From assembly GCF_904066215.1 (NCBI RefSeq), contig NZ_LR880474.1, positions 1,612,001 to 1,676,000 of the forward strand: DNA of 64,000 nucleotides, in the 5' to 3' direction. This document shows positions 34,508-45,763 of this stretch, one piece after another. The notes under the pieces were generated by a model. The model ran no database searches and was not told the DNA's origin. It worked only from the letters and a program-made list of their open reading frames with translations. The translations under genes and the position numbers were made by a program. Every line of letters begins with the position of its first letter. The stretch's first letter is position 1. The stretch is from Microbacterium sp. Nx66. GTDB lineage: Bacteria > Actinomycetota > Actinomycetes > Actinomycetales > Microbacteriaceae.

Positions 34508-36580
34508 TCACTCGACGCGGAACAGGCGCATCGAGGTGCCGGGGATCGGCAGCACCTCGCCCGGTACGAAGGTCTCCTCGGCGTCCGACGGCCGCTCATC
34601 CGCGCTCGACCAGAGCGAGACGAACCGGGTGGCGCCGTCGATGTCCTCCGGGAGCCGGACGTCGATCGGAGCCTCCGTGCCGTGCACGATCAGCAGGATC
34701 CGGTTCGCGGCTTCCTTGTCCGGCGTGGACGCGGCGACGTACTGCAGGGTGCGGTTGCCGGGGTCCGTCCACTGGGCCGGCTCCATCGTCGCGCCGTCCT
34801 GGTCGTACCAGTCCATGACCGACGCGTTCGGGATGTGCTCGCCGAGGCGCGCGTACCGGCTCGGGCGCAGCGCGGGGTTCTCCTCACGGAGCCGGAGGAG
34901 GCGCGCGACGTGGGCGCGGAGGTCCTCCTGCCACGGCTCGAACTCCCAGGAGAGCCAGGACAACGGAGAGTCCTGCGCGTAGGCGTTGTTGTTGCCCCGC
35001 TGCGTCCGTCCCACTTCATCCCCGGCGGTGAGCATCGGGATGCCGGCCGAGAGCAGCAGGGTGCCGAGCAGGTTGCGCATCGCCTTCCGCCTGGCGGCGA
35101 GGATCATCGGATCGTCGGTGGGGCCCTCCACGCCGTGGTTGAAGGACCGGTTCAGATCCGCGCCGTCGCGGTTCTGCTCGCCGTTGGCCTCGTTGTGCTT
35201 CACGTCGTACGACACGAGGTCGTGGAGTGTGAAGCCATCGTGCGCGGTGACGAAATTGATGCTCGCGAGCGGTCCCCGATCCTCGCTGAAGGTGTTGGAC
35301 GAGCCGGCCAGACGTGTCGCGAAACCGCCGATCCCCACCGGTGCCGAGGCCCGCCGGGCGTAGTCGATGTCGCTGAGCCAGAAGTTGCGCACCCGGTCGC
35401 GGTAACGGTCGTTCCACTCATGCCAGCCCGAGGGGAAGTTCCCGGTCTGCCAGCCGCCCAGACCGACGTCCCAGGGTTCCGCGATGAGCTTGGTCTCCGC
35501 GAGCACGGGGTCGGCGGCGATCGCCTGCAGAAGGGGATGGTCGGGGGTGTAGGTGTGCGCGCCGTCGCGGGCGATCGCCGTGGCCAGATCGAAACGGAAT
35601 CCGTCGATCTGCATCTCCTCGGCCCAGTACCGGAGGGAGTCCACGACGAGGCGCGCCCCGGCCTCGGTGGCGGTGTTGAGCGTGTTGCCGCATCCGGTGG
35701 TGTCGATGTAGACGCCCGCGTCGTCCTGCCGGTAGTACCGGGCGTTGTCGAGGCCGCGGAGGCTGGAGCGCGGGCCGCCGATCCCCTCCTCGGATGTGTG
35801 GTTGTACACGACGTCGAGGATCACCTCGAGACCCGCTTCGTGCAGCAGCCGCACCATGCCCTTGAACTCGGCGATGATCGCCTCGGGCCCGGCCTTGCGC
35901 GCGCCCTCGGTGGCGTACGCGGCGTGCGGTGTGAAGAAGTTCAGGGTGTTGTAGCCCCAGTAGTTGGTCAGACCACGCTCGAGGAGTCGGGGTTCCGGGA
36001 CGAATGCGTGGACGGGGAGCAGCTCCACCGAGGTCACCCCGAGCGTGCGGAGGTGCGCGATCATGGCGGGATGCGCGAGGCCTGCATACGTCCCGTGCAG
36101 CGCCGGCGGGATGTCGGGGTGACGCTTGGTCAGCCCTTTCAGGTGGCCCTCGTAGATCACGGTCCGGTCGGCCGGGACCCGCGGCTTGGTGGAGTCGCCC
36201 CAGTCGAAGCCGTCCTCGATGACCACGCCGCGCCACTCCTGGTAGCCGTGGCCCTGGGCGAGACCACGCGCGTACGGGTCGAGGAGCAGCGTCTCCGGGT
36301 TGAACGTGTTGCCGGGGCCGTGCGGTCCCTCGACCCGGAGGGCATACCGCACGCCCGGCTGGAGCAACGGCGTCGTGACCTCCCAGACCCCTCCGGGCCG
36401 CCTTTCCAGCGCTGCCTGGTCGACCACCCAGTCGAGGTCCGTGGCGTCGAACACGACGAGCTCGACGGCCGAGGCGTTCTGCGACCAGACCCGGATCGTG
36501 CCGACGCCGTCGTGCAGGCGAACGCCGAGATCGTCGAGGGTCGCCCCACCGGGCACGACGGAGGCGGGGGACGAAGGCAT
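34508..36580 (-). CDS. glgX: Glycogen debranching enzyme GlgX
   Basis: Isoamylase-type hydrolase of alpha-1,6 branches in phosphorylase-limit glycogen. 690 aa: CBM48-like N-terminus ('GTIRVWSQNASAVELVVFD'), GH13 barrel with 'LDVVYNHTSEEG', 'DGFRFDLATAIARDG' (nucleophile Asp), 'KLIAEPWDVG' (acid Glu) and 'FVTAHDGFTLHDLVSYD', ending in a beta domain. ATG 36578-36580 with a -10 hexamer 6 bases upstream. It lies 64 bp before glgE in the same direction, giving a glgX-glgE-glgB cluster for both synthesis and breakdown of glucan. Confidence 0.95.
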   Translation of the reverse strand: MPSSPASVVPGGATLDDLGVRLHDGVGTIRVWSQNASAVELVVFDATDLDWVVDQAALERRPGGVWEVTTPLLQPGVRYALRVEGPHGPGNTFNPETLLLDPYARGLAQGHGYQEWRGVVIEDGFDWGDSTKPRVPADRTVIYEGHLKGLTKRHPDIPPALHGTYAGLAHPAMIAHLRTLGVTSVELLPVHAFVPEPRLLERGLTNYWGYNTLNFFTPHAAYATEGARKAGPEAIIAEFKGMVRLLHEAGLEVILDVVYNHTSEEGIGGPRSSLRGLDNARYYRQDDAGVYIDTTGCGNTLNTATEAGARLVVDSLRYWAEEMQIDGFRFDLATAIARDGAHTYTPDHPLLQAIAADPVLAETKLIAEPWDVGLGGWQTGNFPSGWHEWNDRYRDRVRNFWLSDIDYARRASAPVGIGGFATRLAGSSNTFSEDRGPLASINFVTAHDGFTLHDLVSYDVKHNEANGEQNRDGADLNRSFNHGVEGPTDDPMILAARRKAMRNLLGTLLLSAGIPMLTAGDEVGRTQRGNNNAYAQDSPLSWLSWEFEPWQEDLRAHVARLLRLREENPALRPSRYARLGEHIPNASVMDWYDQDGATMEPAQWTDPGNRTLQYVAASTPDKEAANRILLIVHGTEAPIDVRLPEDIDGATRFVSLWSSADERPSDAEETFVPGEVLPIPGTSMRLFRVE

Positions 36581-36586
36581 GGATAC

Positions 36587-36592
36587 ACCCTA
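36587..36592 (-). promoter_or_regulatory. Leaderless-type -10 for glgX
   Basis: Minus-strand TAGGGT is followed by 6 bases and the glgX ATG. It lies in the 101-bp divergent spacer shared with the cysteine desulfurase. Confidence 0.6.
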
Positions 36593-36669
36593 AACGTGTT
36601 GCATTTCAGTCTCATGACAGGACGCACCCGGTCTCACGCGCAGACGGAGCGTCCGCCGCGCGGATCGGG

Positions 36670-36675
36670 GAGAAT
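36670..36675 (+). promoter_or_regulatory. Leaderless-type -10 for the cysteine desulfurase
   Basis: GAGAAT (one mismatch to TAnnnT) is followed by exactly 6 bases and ATG 36682. Confidence 0.45.
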
Positions 36676-36681
36676 CGACGT

Positions 36682-37857
36682 ATGCGGCACTATCTCGACC
36701 ACGCGGCGACGACCCCGCTGCGCCCGGAGGCCAGGGACGCGTGGCTGGAGGCGTCCGTCATCGTCGGCAACGCCTCGTCGACGCACGGGGCGGGGCAGGA
36801 TGCGCGCCGGGTGCTGGAGGAGTCCAGGGAACGCGTGGCCGCGGTTCTCGGGGCCGACCCGATCGAGGTGGTGCTGACCTCCGGCGGGACCGAGTCCATC
36901 AACCTCGCTCTCCAGGGCCTGTGGCGCTCGCGTCGTCCGGGCTCTTCGGCGGTCGTCGTGCCGGACGGTGAGCATCACGCGACGATGGACACGGTCGCCG
37001 CCCTCGTCTCCGACGGAGCCGAGGTGCGCGCTGTTCCTCTCTCTGCCCAGGCGCGCATCGACGGAAGCCGCTTCGCGTCGGCCCTGCCCGGTGCGGCGTT
37101 CGCGACCGCGCTCGTCGCGAACAACGAGACCGGGACGGTCAACGACGCGGCGGCTCTGACCGCGGCCGCCGCCGATGCCGGAGTGCCGCTGCACCTCGAC
37201 GCGGTCGCCGCGCTCGGGCACCTCCCGCTGTCGTTCCGGGAGCTGAGGGGCGGTGCGGACGAGGGGGCGGGCCTGGTGGCGCTCAGCGTCGCCGGTCACA
37301 AGGTCGGCGCGCCCGTGGGCGTCGGTGCGCTGGTGGTCGCTCGGTCCGCCCGACTGACCCCGCTTCTGCGGGGCGGGGGCCAGCAGCGGGGTCTGCGTGC
37401 GGGTACGCAGGATGTGCCGGGAGCCGCGGCACTGGCGACCGCGCTCGAGCTCGCCGAACGGGAGCGGGCCGCCGAGACCGTCCGGGTGGGCCGCTTGCGC
37501 GACCGTCTCGTCGAGGGGGTCCGTGCGCGGGTGCCGGCGGCGGAGCTCCTGGGCGACCCCGATCACCGTCTTCCCGGGACCGCGCATCTGCTCTTCCCCG
37601 GTGCCGTGGGGGAGAGCCTGCTGTTCCTGCTGGACGTGGCCGGGGTCTCGGCCTCCACGGGATCCGCCTGTCAGGCGGGGGTCGCCGAGCCCTCGCACGT
37701 CGTGATGGCGATGGGGCGCAGCGAGTCGGACGCCAGGAGCGTGCTGCGATTCTCTCTCGGCCGGACCTCGACGGACGCCGACGTCGACGCGGTGCTCGGG
37801 GCGATCGGCGATGCCTATGCCCGGGCATCCGGGGCCCGTGCAGCCGAGCGCTCGTAG
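36682..37857 (+). CDS. Cysteine desulfurase (class V aminotransferase fold)
   Basis: PLP enzyme that takes sulfur from cysteine, here most likely for tRNA thiolation by the adjacent mnmA. 391 aa. Visible: 'YLDHAATTP', 'TSGGTESINLAL' near 67, 'NNETGTVND' near 147, Asp173 in 'HLDAVAALGH', Schiff-base Lys207 in 'SVAGHKVGAP' and persulfide Cys330 in 'STGSACQAG'. Oddity: the Gln three residues after the PLP Asp, conserved in IscS/NifS, is Ala176 here. Starts 9 bp before mnmA begins. No iscU nearby, which supports a tRNA-modification role. Confidence 0.92.
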   Translation: MRHYLDHAATTPLRPEARDAWLEASVIVGNASSTHGAGQDARRVLEESRERVAAVLGADPIEVVLTSGGTESINLALQGLWRSRRPGSSAVVVPDGEHHATMDTVAALVSDGAEVRAVPLSAQARIDGSRFASALPGAAFATALVANNETGTVNDAAALTAAAADAGVPLHLDAVAALGHLPLSFRELRGGADEGAGLVALSVAGHKVGAPVGVGALVVARSARLTPLLRGGGQQRGLRAGTQDVPGAAALATALELAERERAAETVRVGRLRDRLVEGVRARVPAAELLGDPDHRLPGTAHLLFPGAVGESLLFLLDVAGVSASTGSACQAGVAEPSHVVMAMGRSESDARSVLRFSLGRTSTDADVDAVLGAIGDAYARASGARAAERS

Positions 37858-37860
37858 ACT
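37855..37860 (+). promoter_or_regulatory. Leaderless-type -10 for mnmA
   Basis: TAGACT, whose TAG is also the stop codon of the cysteine desulfurase, is followed by 6 bases and ATG 37867. Confidence 0.6.
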
Positions 37861-37866
37861 GGACCC

Positions 37867-38964
37867 ATGCGAATCCTTGCGGCCATGAGCGGCGGTGTGG
37901 ACTCCGCCGTCGCGGCCGCCAGGGCCGTCGAGGCGGGGCACGATGTGGTGGGCGTGCACCTGGCGCTCTCCCGCGCCGGGGGGACCCTGCGCACCGGCAG
38001 TCGAGGCTGCTGCACGATCGAGGACGCGCTGGACGCCCGCCGGGCCGCCGACCTCCTGGGCATCCCCTTCTACGTGTGGGACTTCTCCGAGCGTTTCCGG
38101 GATGACGTGATCGACGACTTCGTCGCGGAGTACCGCGCCGGTCGTACTCCGAACCCGTGCATGCGGTGCAACGAGAAGATCAAGTTCGCGGCCCTGCTGG
38201 AGCGCGCCCTGGAGCTCGGCTTCGACGCCGTCTGCACCGGACACTACGCGACCCTGGTGGATGGTCCTGAGGGTCTCGAGCTGCACCGGGCCTCGGACAA
38301 CGCGAAGGACCAGTCCTACGTGCTCGGTGTCCTGACGGCCGACCAGCTCGCGCACACCTATTTCCCGCTCGGGACCACGCCGTCGAAGGCCCTCGTGCGG
38401 GCGGAGGCGGAGCAGCGCGGTCTCAGCGTGGCCCAGAAGCCGGACAGTCACGACATCTGCTTCATCCCCGACGGCGACACCCGGGGGTGGCTGGCCGAGA
38501 AGGTCGGCACGGCCACCGGCGAGATCGTCGATCGCACGGGCGCGGTCGTCGGCGCGCACGAGGGCGCGCACGCGTTCACCGTCGGCCAGCGGCGCGGGCT
38601 CAAGCTCGGTGTCCCGGCGGCGGACGGCAAGCCCCGCTTCGTCCTCGAGGTGCGCCCCGTGTCGAACACGGTGGTCGTCGGCCCCAAGGAGGCCCTGGCG
38701 ATCGCCGAGATCGCGGGGGAGCGTTTCAGCTGGGCCGGCGCCGCACCTGCCGCGTCGACGTTCGCGTGCGATGTGCAGATCCGCGCGCACGCCGAGCCGG
38801 TGCCCGCCACGGCCACCGTGACCGCGGAGGGCGTCCGGGTGGTGCCGCAGACTCCGCTCGACGGCGTCGCCCCGGGACAGACCGCCGTGCTCTACGTCGG
38901 CACACGTGTGCTCGGGCAGTTCACGATCGATACGACCGTCTCCGCCGTTCCGGTCGGCGTCTGA
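37867..38964 (+). CDS. mnmA: tRNA 2-thiouridine(34) synthase
   Basis: Thiolates U34 of Lys, Glu and Gln tRNAs using ATP and persulfide sulfur. 365 aa: PP-loop '[12 protein letters not shown]' at the start, first catalytic Cys in '[12 protein letters not shown]' near 99, 'GHYATL', '[10 protein letters not shown]', second Cys in '[11 protein letters not shown]' near 197, and the C-terminal beta domain. The preceding cysteine desulfurase is the likely sulfur donor. Own leaderless-type promoter. Confidence 0.96.
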   Translation: MRILAAMSGGVDSAVAAARAVEAGHDVVGVHLALSRAGGTLRTGSRGCCTIEDALDARRAADLLGIPFYVWDFSERFRDDVIDDFVAEYRAGRTPNPCMRCNEKIKFAALLERALELGFDAVCTGHYATLVDGPEGLELHRASDNAKDQSYVLGVLTADQLAHTYFPLGTTPSKALVRAEAEQRGLSVAQKPDSHDICFIPDGDTRGWLAEKVGTATGEIVDRTGAVVGAHEGAHAFTVGQRRGLKLGVPAADGKPRFVLEVRPVSNTVVVGPKEALAIAEIAGERFSWAGAAPAASTFACDVQIRAHAEPVPATATVTAEGVRVVPQTPLDGVAPGQTAVLYVGTRVLGQFTIDTTVSAVPVGV

Positions 38965-38990
38965 TCCGGGTGGATGTCGGTCCCCGCTCC

Positions 38991-41318
<2,328 letters not shown>

Positions 41319-41321
41319 GGC

Positions 41322-41801
41322 TCAGGCGCTCTCCGGGGCCGCCGTGGTGGGCGCGAGGAACTGTCGCAGCCGCGGTGAGTCCGCGAATCCCAGCTTCTGG
41401 TAGAGACCCACGGCGGCCTCGCTCGAATGCACGGTGATCCGCTCGGCACCGACGGACACGGCGTGCGCGCAGGCGGCGGCGACGAGGCCGCGGCCCGCTC
41501 CGCGCCCTCGATGCTCCGGGAGGACGAAGACGCTCTGGATGTCCGCGGAGATGCGATCGACCGCCCCGGGCCGCGGCACACGCGGCACGAGGGCGACCCA
41601 GGCGGCACCGACGATACGGTCATCCTCCTCGGCGCGCGCGACGAAGGCGACGTGGGTGCGGGCGTGCGCCTGCCACCAGTCGCCGAGTTCCGCGGTGTAC
41701 GTGTCGAGCGATCGACCGGCCGTCAAGTCCCTCGGCACGTCCTGCCACTTGAGCTGGGCGAGCGCGGGGAGATCCTCCCTGCCGGCGCGGTCGATGCGCA
41801 T
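41322..41801 (-). CDS. GNAT family N-acetyltransferase
   Basis: 159 aa acetyl-CoA-dependent acyltransferase. The cofactor loop is clear: 'VFVLPEHRGRGAGRGLVAAA' near 92-111, preceded by the 'IVGAAWVALVP' strand and followed by 'GLYQKLGFADSPRLRQF', the typical fourth motif. Substrate unknown. It starts 11 bp after the helicase and may be co-transcribed with it; it ends 3 bp from the convergent ligA stop. Confidence 0.9.
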   Translation of the reverse strand: MRIDRAGREDLPALAQLKWQDVPRDLTAGRSLDTYTAELGDWWQAHARTHVAFVARAEEDDRIVGAAWVALVPRVPRPGAVDRISADIQSVFVLPEHRGRGAGRGLVAAACAHAVSVGAERITVHSSEAAVGLYQKLGFADSPRLRQFLAPTTAAPESA

Positions 41802-41812
41802 CGTCGGTCCGC

Positions 41813-43651
41813 TCAGGCCTTGTGACGGGGCTTCCGGAAGGGCTTCTCCTCGCGGTCGCCGTGCGCCGGGCGCTCGTCGCGGTCGCGCTTGTCGTAGCGG
41901 GTCGGGCGACCACGGCCGTCGCCGTCGCGCGAGGACGACCCGCGTCGCGCCCCGGGGCCACGGTCGGGAGCGATCTCGATCAGTCGTCCCGAGATACGGG
42001 TGTTGCGGAGCTTGTCGAGGACGGCGGGGTCGAGGTTCGCCGGAAGCTCGACGATCGAGAAGTCGGGACGGATGTTGATCGCCCCGAAGTCGTCGCGGCC
42101 CAGACCGCCCTCGTTCGCGAGCGCGCCCACGATCTGTCGCGGCTCGACGCGGTGCCGGCGACCCACCTCGATGCGGTACGGCGTGTAGTCGCCGCGGCCG
42201 CGACGCTCCCGGGGTTCGCGCGGCTCCCGCGTCTGCCGCTCGCGCGGCGGGCGGTTGTCGGCGGCCACCGCCTGCGACAGGGCGTCCTGGGCGGGGTCGA
42301 GGAGCAGCGGCGTGGCGCCCTGGGCGACCACGGCGAGAGCGGCCGCGACGTCGCCTTCCGGCACATCGTGATGCCGCACGTAGTGGGCGATGATGTCGCG
42401 GAACGCGTCGATGCGCGTCGTCTCCGAGAGCGCGGTCGTGATGGCGTCGTCGAAGCGGGCGAGCCGCGTCGTGTTCACGTCCTCGGTGCTCGGGAGCTGC
42501 ATCTGCGTGGGCTGCTGACGCGTGGCCTTCTCGATGTGCTTGAGCAGGTAGCGCTCGCGCGGGGTGATGAAGCTGATCGCGTCACCCGTCCGGCCGGCCC
42601 GCCCGGTCCGTCCGATGCGGTGGACGTACGACTCGGTGTCGGTGGGGATGTCGAAGTTGACCACGTGGCTGATGCGCTCGACGTCGAGGCCGCGGGCGGC
42701 GACGTCCGTGGCGACGAGGATGTCGAGCTTGCCGTCCTTGAGCTGGTTGACGCTGCGCTCGCGCTGCACCTGCGGCACGTCGCCGTTGATCGCGGCGGCG
42801 GAGTATCCGCGGGCGCGGAGCTTCTCGGCCAGGGTCTCGGTCTCGTTCTTCGTGCGGACGAAGACGATCATCCCGTCGAAGTTCTCCACCTCGAGGATGC
42901 GGGTCAGAGCGTCCACCTTCTGCGCGTAGGAGACGACGAGGTAGCGCTGGGTGATGTTCGTGTTGGTCGCGGTCTTGGACTTGACCGTGATCTCCTCCGG
43001 GTCGCGGAGGTACTGCTGCGCGAGGCGGCGGATCTGCGCGGGCATCGTCGCCGAGAACAGGGCGACCTGCTTCTCCTCCGGCGTCTGCGCGAGGATCTGC
43101 TCGACGTCTTCGGCGAAGCCCATCTTCAGCATCTCGTCGGCTTCGTCCAGCACGAGGTACTGCAGCTCGGAGAGGTCGAGCGTGCCCTTGGCGAGGTGGT
43201 CCATGATGCGGCCGGGGGTTCCCACGACGACGTGCACGCCACGGCGGAGCGCGGACAACTGCACCCCGTAGCCCTGACCGCCGTAGACGGGGAGCACGTG
43301 CACGCCCTTCATGCGCGACGCGTAGGACTCGAAAGCCTCGCAGACCTGCAGCGCGAGCTCGCGGGTCGGGGCGAGGACGAGGGCCTGCGGCGTCTTCTGC
43401 GTGACGTCGAGCCGCTCCAGCACGGGGAGGGCGAAGGCGGCGGTCTTGCCGGTGCCGGTCTGCGCCATGCCGACCACATCGCGGCCGGCGAGCAGCGTCG
43501 GGATGGTCGCGGCCTGGATGGGCGAGGGGGTCTCGTAACCGAGATCCTTGATGGCCTTGAGGACCGGCCCGGTGATGCCGAGGTCCTCGAATCCGGGGGT
43601 TGCGGGGGACTCGTCAGGGGCGTCGGTGGGGGTCACTTCTTCAGGGGTCAC
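41813..43651 (-). CDS. DEAD-box RNA helicase (DeaD/CsdA-like)
   Basis: 612 aa. Helicase core: Q motif 'GYETPSPIQAATIP', I 'AQTGTGKTAAF', Ia 'PTRELALQV', Ib 'TPGRIMDHL', II 'VLDEADEML', III 'FSATMP', V 'ATDVAARGLDVERI' and VI 'YVHRIGRTGRAGRTG'. Then a helical region, a DbpA-type RNA-binding domain (about 480-555, 'GGLGRDDFGAINIRPDFSIVEL') and an Arg/Gly/Asp-rich tail. The DbpA-type domain suggests rRNA/ribosome assembly or cold adaptation. GTG start with a -10 six bases upstream; a second in-frame GTG lies five codons on. Confidence 0.93.
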   Translation of the reverse strand: MTPEEVTPTDAPDESPATPGFEDLGITGPVLKAIKDLGYETPSPIQAATIPTLLAGRDVVGMAQTGTGKTAAFALPVLERLDVTQKTPQALVLAPTRELALQVCEAFESYASRMKGVHVLPVYGGQGYGVQLSALRRGVHVVVGTPGRIMDHLAKGTLDLSELQYLVLDEADEMLKMGFAEDVEQILAQTPEEKQVALFSATMPAQIRRLAQQYLRDPEEITVKSKTATNTNITQRYLVVSYAQKVDALTRILEVENFDGMIVFVRTKNETETLAEKLRARGYSAAAINGDVPQVQRERSVNQLKDGKLDILVATDVAARGLDVERISHVVNFDIPTDTESYVHRIGRTGRAGRTGDAISFITPRERYLLKHIEKATRQQPTQMQLPSTEDVNTTRLARFDDAITTALSETTRIDAFRDIIAHYVRHHDVPEGDVAAALAVVAQGATPLLLDPAQDALSQAVAADNRPPRERQTREPREPRERRGRGDYTPYRIEVGRRHRVEPRQIVGALANEGGLGRDDFGAINIRPDFSIVELPANLDPAVLDKLRNTRISGRLIEIAPDRGPGARRGSSSRDGDGRGRPTRYDKRDRDERPAHGDREEKPFRKPRHKA

Positions 43652-43657
43652 TTCCCA

Positions 43658-43663
43658 AGGGTA
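43658..43663 (-). promoter_or_regulatory. Leaderless-type -10 for the DEAD-box helicase
   Basis: Minus-strand TACCCT is followed by 6 bases and the GTG start. Confidence 0.5.
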
Positions 43664-43697
43664 GCGCGCCCGGCGACCCGCTTCCTGTGCGACCGGG

Positions 43698-45398
43698 TCA
43701 GACGCCCGAGGTGAGGGCGAGCAGCTTCTCCTTAACCTGCCGGCGGAGCACCTTGCCGATCAGCGACGTCGGCAGCTCGTCGACGACGAAGACGCGGCGC
43801 GGCACCTTGTACGGCGTGAGGATGCTGCGGGCGTACTCGCGGATCGCCTCGACATCGACATCGGCCCCGGGGTCGACGACGATCGCCGCCACGACCTCCT
43901 CGCCCGAGTGGTCGCTGGGCAGTCCGACGACCGCAGCGTCGACGACCGACGGATGCTGGCGCAGCGCGTTCTCGACCTCGGTGGGGGCGACGTTGAAGCC
44001 GCCCGTGATGATGAGCTCCTTGATCCGGTCGACGATCCGCACGAATCCGGCGTCGTCGATCGTGACGATGTCGCCCGTCCGGTACCAGCCGTCGACGAAC
44101 ACGGCCTCCGTCTCCTCGGGCTTTCCGTAATACCCGGAGAAGACCTGAGGGCCGCGCACGACGAGCTCGCCGGCGGAACCGGCCGGGACGTCCTCGGTGG
44201 GGTTCTCCGGATCGACGACGCGGCACTCCGTCCCGGGGAGCGGGAGGCCCACCGTGCCGGGGACACGGTTGTCGGCCACCGGGTTCGCCATGAGGACGGG
44301 GGAGCACTCGCTCAGACCGTAGCCCTCGACGAGATAGCCGTGCGTCGCGGCTTCGAACGGGACGACGAGTTCGTGCGGCAGCGCCATGGCGCCGGAGATC
44401 GCCACTTCGATGCCGTCGAGGGAGACGCCCTTGGCGTTGGCGGCCGCGAGCAGCCGGTCGGCGATGGGCGGCACGAGCGGCAGGAACGTCGCCGGGTGCT
44501 TCTTGACCACGTCCAGCACGAGATCGGGATCGAACTTCGGGAACAGCACGAGGCGCGCCCCCATCGACATCGCGAAGGTGAGGCAGAGGGTCAGGCCGTA
44601 GGCGTGGAACATGGGCAGCACGGCGTACACGACGCAGCCCTTGCCGCGCTGGATGGATGGGACCCAGGCCTGGGACTGTGCCGCATTGGCGAGGAGGTTG
44701 CGGTGGGTGAGGGCGGCGCCCTTCGGCGTGCCCGTGGTCCCCGACGTGTACTGGATGATCGCCAGGTCGTCCGTGCCGGGCTGCGGATGCGAGGCGGGGA
44801 TCGGGGCACCGGCGACCACCGACTCCCAGAGGACGGTGCCGCGGACGCGCTCGGTCAGCGCCGCCCGCGATTCCCTCGCCTTCGCCACCGGCAGCCGGAG
44901 CGCGAAGCGGGTGAGTGCGGGCATGGCGCGAGTGACGTCGACGGACACGAGCGTCGAGACGGCCAGGTCGCTCGGGAACTCCTGAACCGTCGCCACGACC
45001 TTGTTCCAGACGATCGCGTGCTTGGCGCCGTGGTCCTCGAACTGCTTGCGCAGCTCGCGGGGGGTGTAGAGCGGGTTGTGCTCGACCACGACCGCTCCGA
45101 GTCGCAGCACGGCGTAGAACGCCACGATGTGCTGGGGGCAGTTCGGCAGGACGATGGCGACCGGGTCGCCGGCGCGCACGCCGAGATCCCGGAGACCCGC
45201 GGCGGCGCGATCGATCGCCTCCTGCAGCTGTGCGTAGGTGGTCTCCCTGCCGAAGAACTGCAGGGCCGGGGCATCGGGATAGTCCCGCGCCGACGCGGCG
45301 ACGATGTCCACGAGGGAGCCGCTGACGGGGGCGAGGTCCTCCGGAACGCCGTCGGCGTAGCTGGCGATCCACGGGCGAGGGGGCTGGAACGTGCTCAC
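43698..45398 (-). CDS. Long-chain fatty acid-CoA ligase (AMP-forming)
   Basis: Activates fatty acids to acyl-CoA through an acyl-adenylate. 566 aa ANL-superfamily enzyme: P-loop-like A3 'IIQYTSGTTGTPKGAALTH' near 217, 'LPMFHAYGLT', 'VEGYGLSECSPV' near 363, A7-A8 'GWYRTGDIVTIDDAGFVRIVDRIKELII' near 437, and Lys in 'PTSLIGKVLRRQ' near the C-terminus. Could be a FadD for lipid use or salvage. Two thioesterase genes occur elsewhere in the window but are not linked to it. GTG start set by the -10 hexamer. Confidence 0.93.
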   Translation of the reverse strand: MSTFQPPRPWIASYADGVPEDLAPVSGSLVDIVAASARDYPDAPALQFFGRETTYAQLQEAIDRAAAGLRDLGVRAGDPVAIVLPNCPQHIVAFYAVLRLGAVVVEHNPLYTPRELRKQFEDHGAKHAIVWNKVVATVQEFPSDLAVSTLVSVDVTRAMPALTRFALRLPVAKARESRAALTERVRGTVLWESVVAGAPIPASHPQPGTDDLAIIQYTSGTTGTPKGAALTHRNLLANAAQSQAWVPSIQRGKGCVVYAVLPMFHAYGLTLCLTFAMSMGARLVLFPKFDPDLVLDVVKKHPATFLPLVPPIADRLLAAANAKGVSLDGIEVAISGAMALPHELVVPFEAATHGYLVEGYGLSECSPVLMANPVADNRVPGTVGLPLPGTECRVVDPENPTEDVPAGSAGELVVRGPQVFSGYYGKPEETEAVFVDGWYRTGDIVTIDDAGFVRIVDRIKELIITGGFNVAPTEVENALRQHPSVVDAAVVGLPSDHSGEEVVAAIVVDPGADVDVEAIREYARSILTPYKVPRRVFVVDELPTSLIGKVLRRQVKEKLLALTSGV

Positions 45399-45404
45399 GC
45401 GCCC

Positions 45405-45410
45405 AGCTTA
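45405..45410 (-). promoter_or_regulatory. Leaderless-type -10 for the acyl-CoA ligase
   Basis: Minus-strand TAAGCT is followed by 6 bases and the GTG start. Confidence 0.55.
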
Positions 45411-45450
45411 GGCGGGCCGCGCCGCACCGAGCGGCGGGCGGCTCGCCAAC

Positions 45451-45456
45451 TAGACT
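45451..45456 (+). promoter_or_regulatory. Leaderless-type -10 for gatCAB
   Basis: TAGACT is followed by 7 bases and the gatC GTG 45464. Confidence 0.55.
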
Positions 45457-45463
45457 GGGGAGC

Positions 45464-45763
45464 GTGTCTGAAATCACCCCTGATCTTGTGCGCCATCTCG
45501 GCGTGCTCGCGCGCATCCAGCTGAACGACGACGAGGTGACGCGGCTCACCGGCCAGCTCGACGCCATCGTCGACAACATCGCCAAGGTGTCCGAGGTCGC
45601 GACCGCCGATGTCGCCGCGACCAGCCACCCGATCCCGCTGAGTAACGTGTTCCGTCCCGACGTGGTCGGCGAGACGCTGACGCACGAGCAGGTGCTGCAG
45701 AACGCCCCGGACCAGGCCGACGGCCGGTTCCGCGTCACCGCGATCCTGGGAGAAGAGCAGTGA
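45464..45763 (+). CDS. gatC: Asp/Glu-tRNA amidotransferase subunit C
   Basis: Small belt subunit that wraps around GatA in the complex converting Glu-tRNA(Gln) or Asp-tRNA(Asn) to the amidated form. 99 aa: '[20 protein letters not shown]' helix pair, '[10 protein letters not shown]', and the C-terminal '[29 protein letters not shown]'-type segment. The GTG start follows a -10 hexamer by 7 bases. Its stop overlaps the gatA start by 4 bases; first gene of gatCAB. Confidence 0.96.
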   Translation: MSEITPDLVRHLGVLARIQLNDDEVTRLTGQLDAIVDNIAKVSEVATADVAATSHPIPLSNVFRPDVVGETLTHEQVLQNAPDQADGRFRVTAILGEEQ

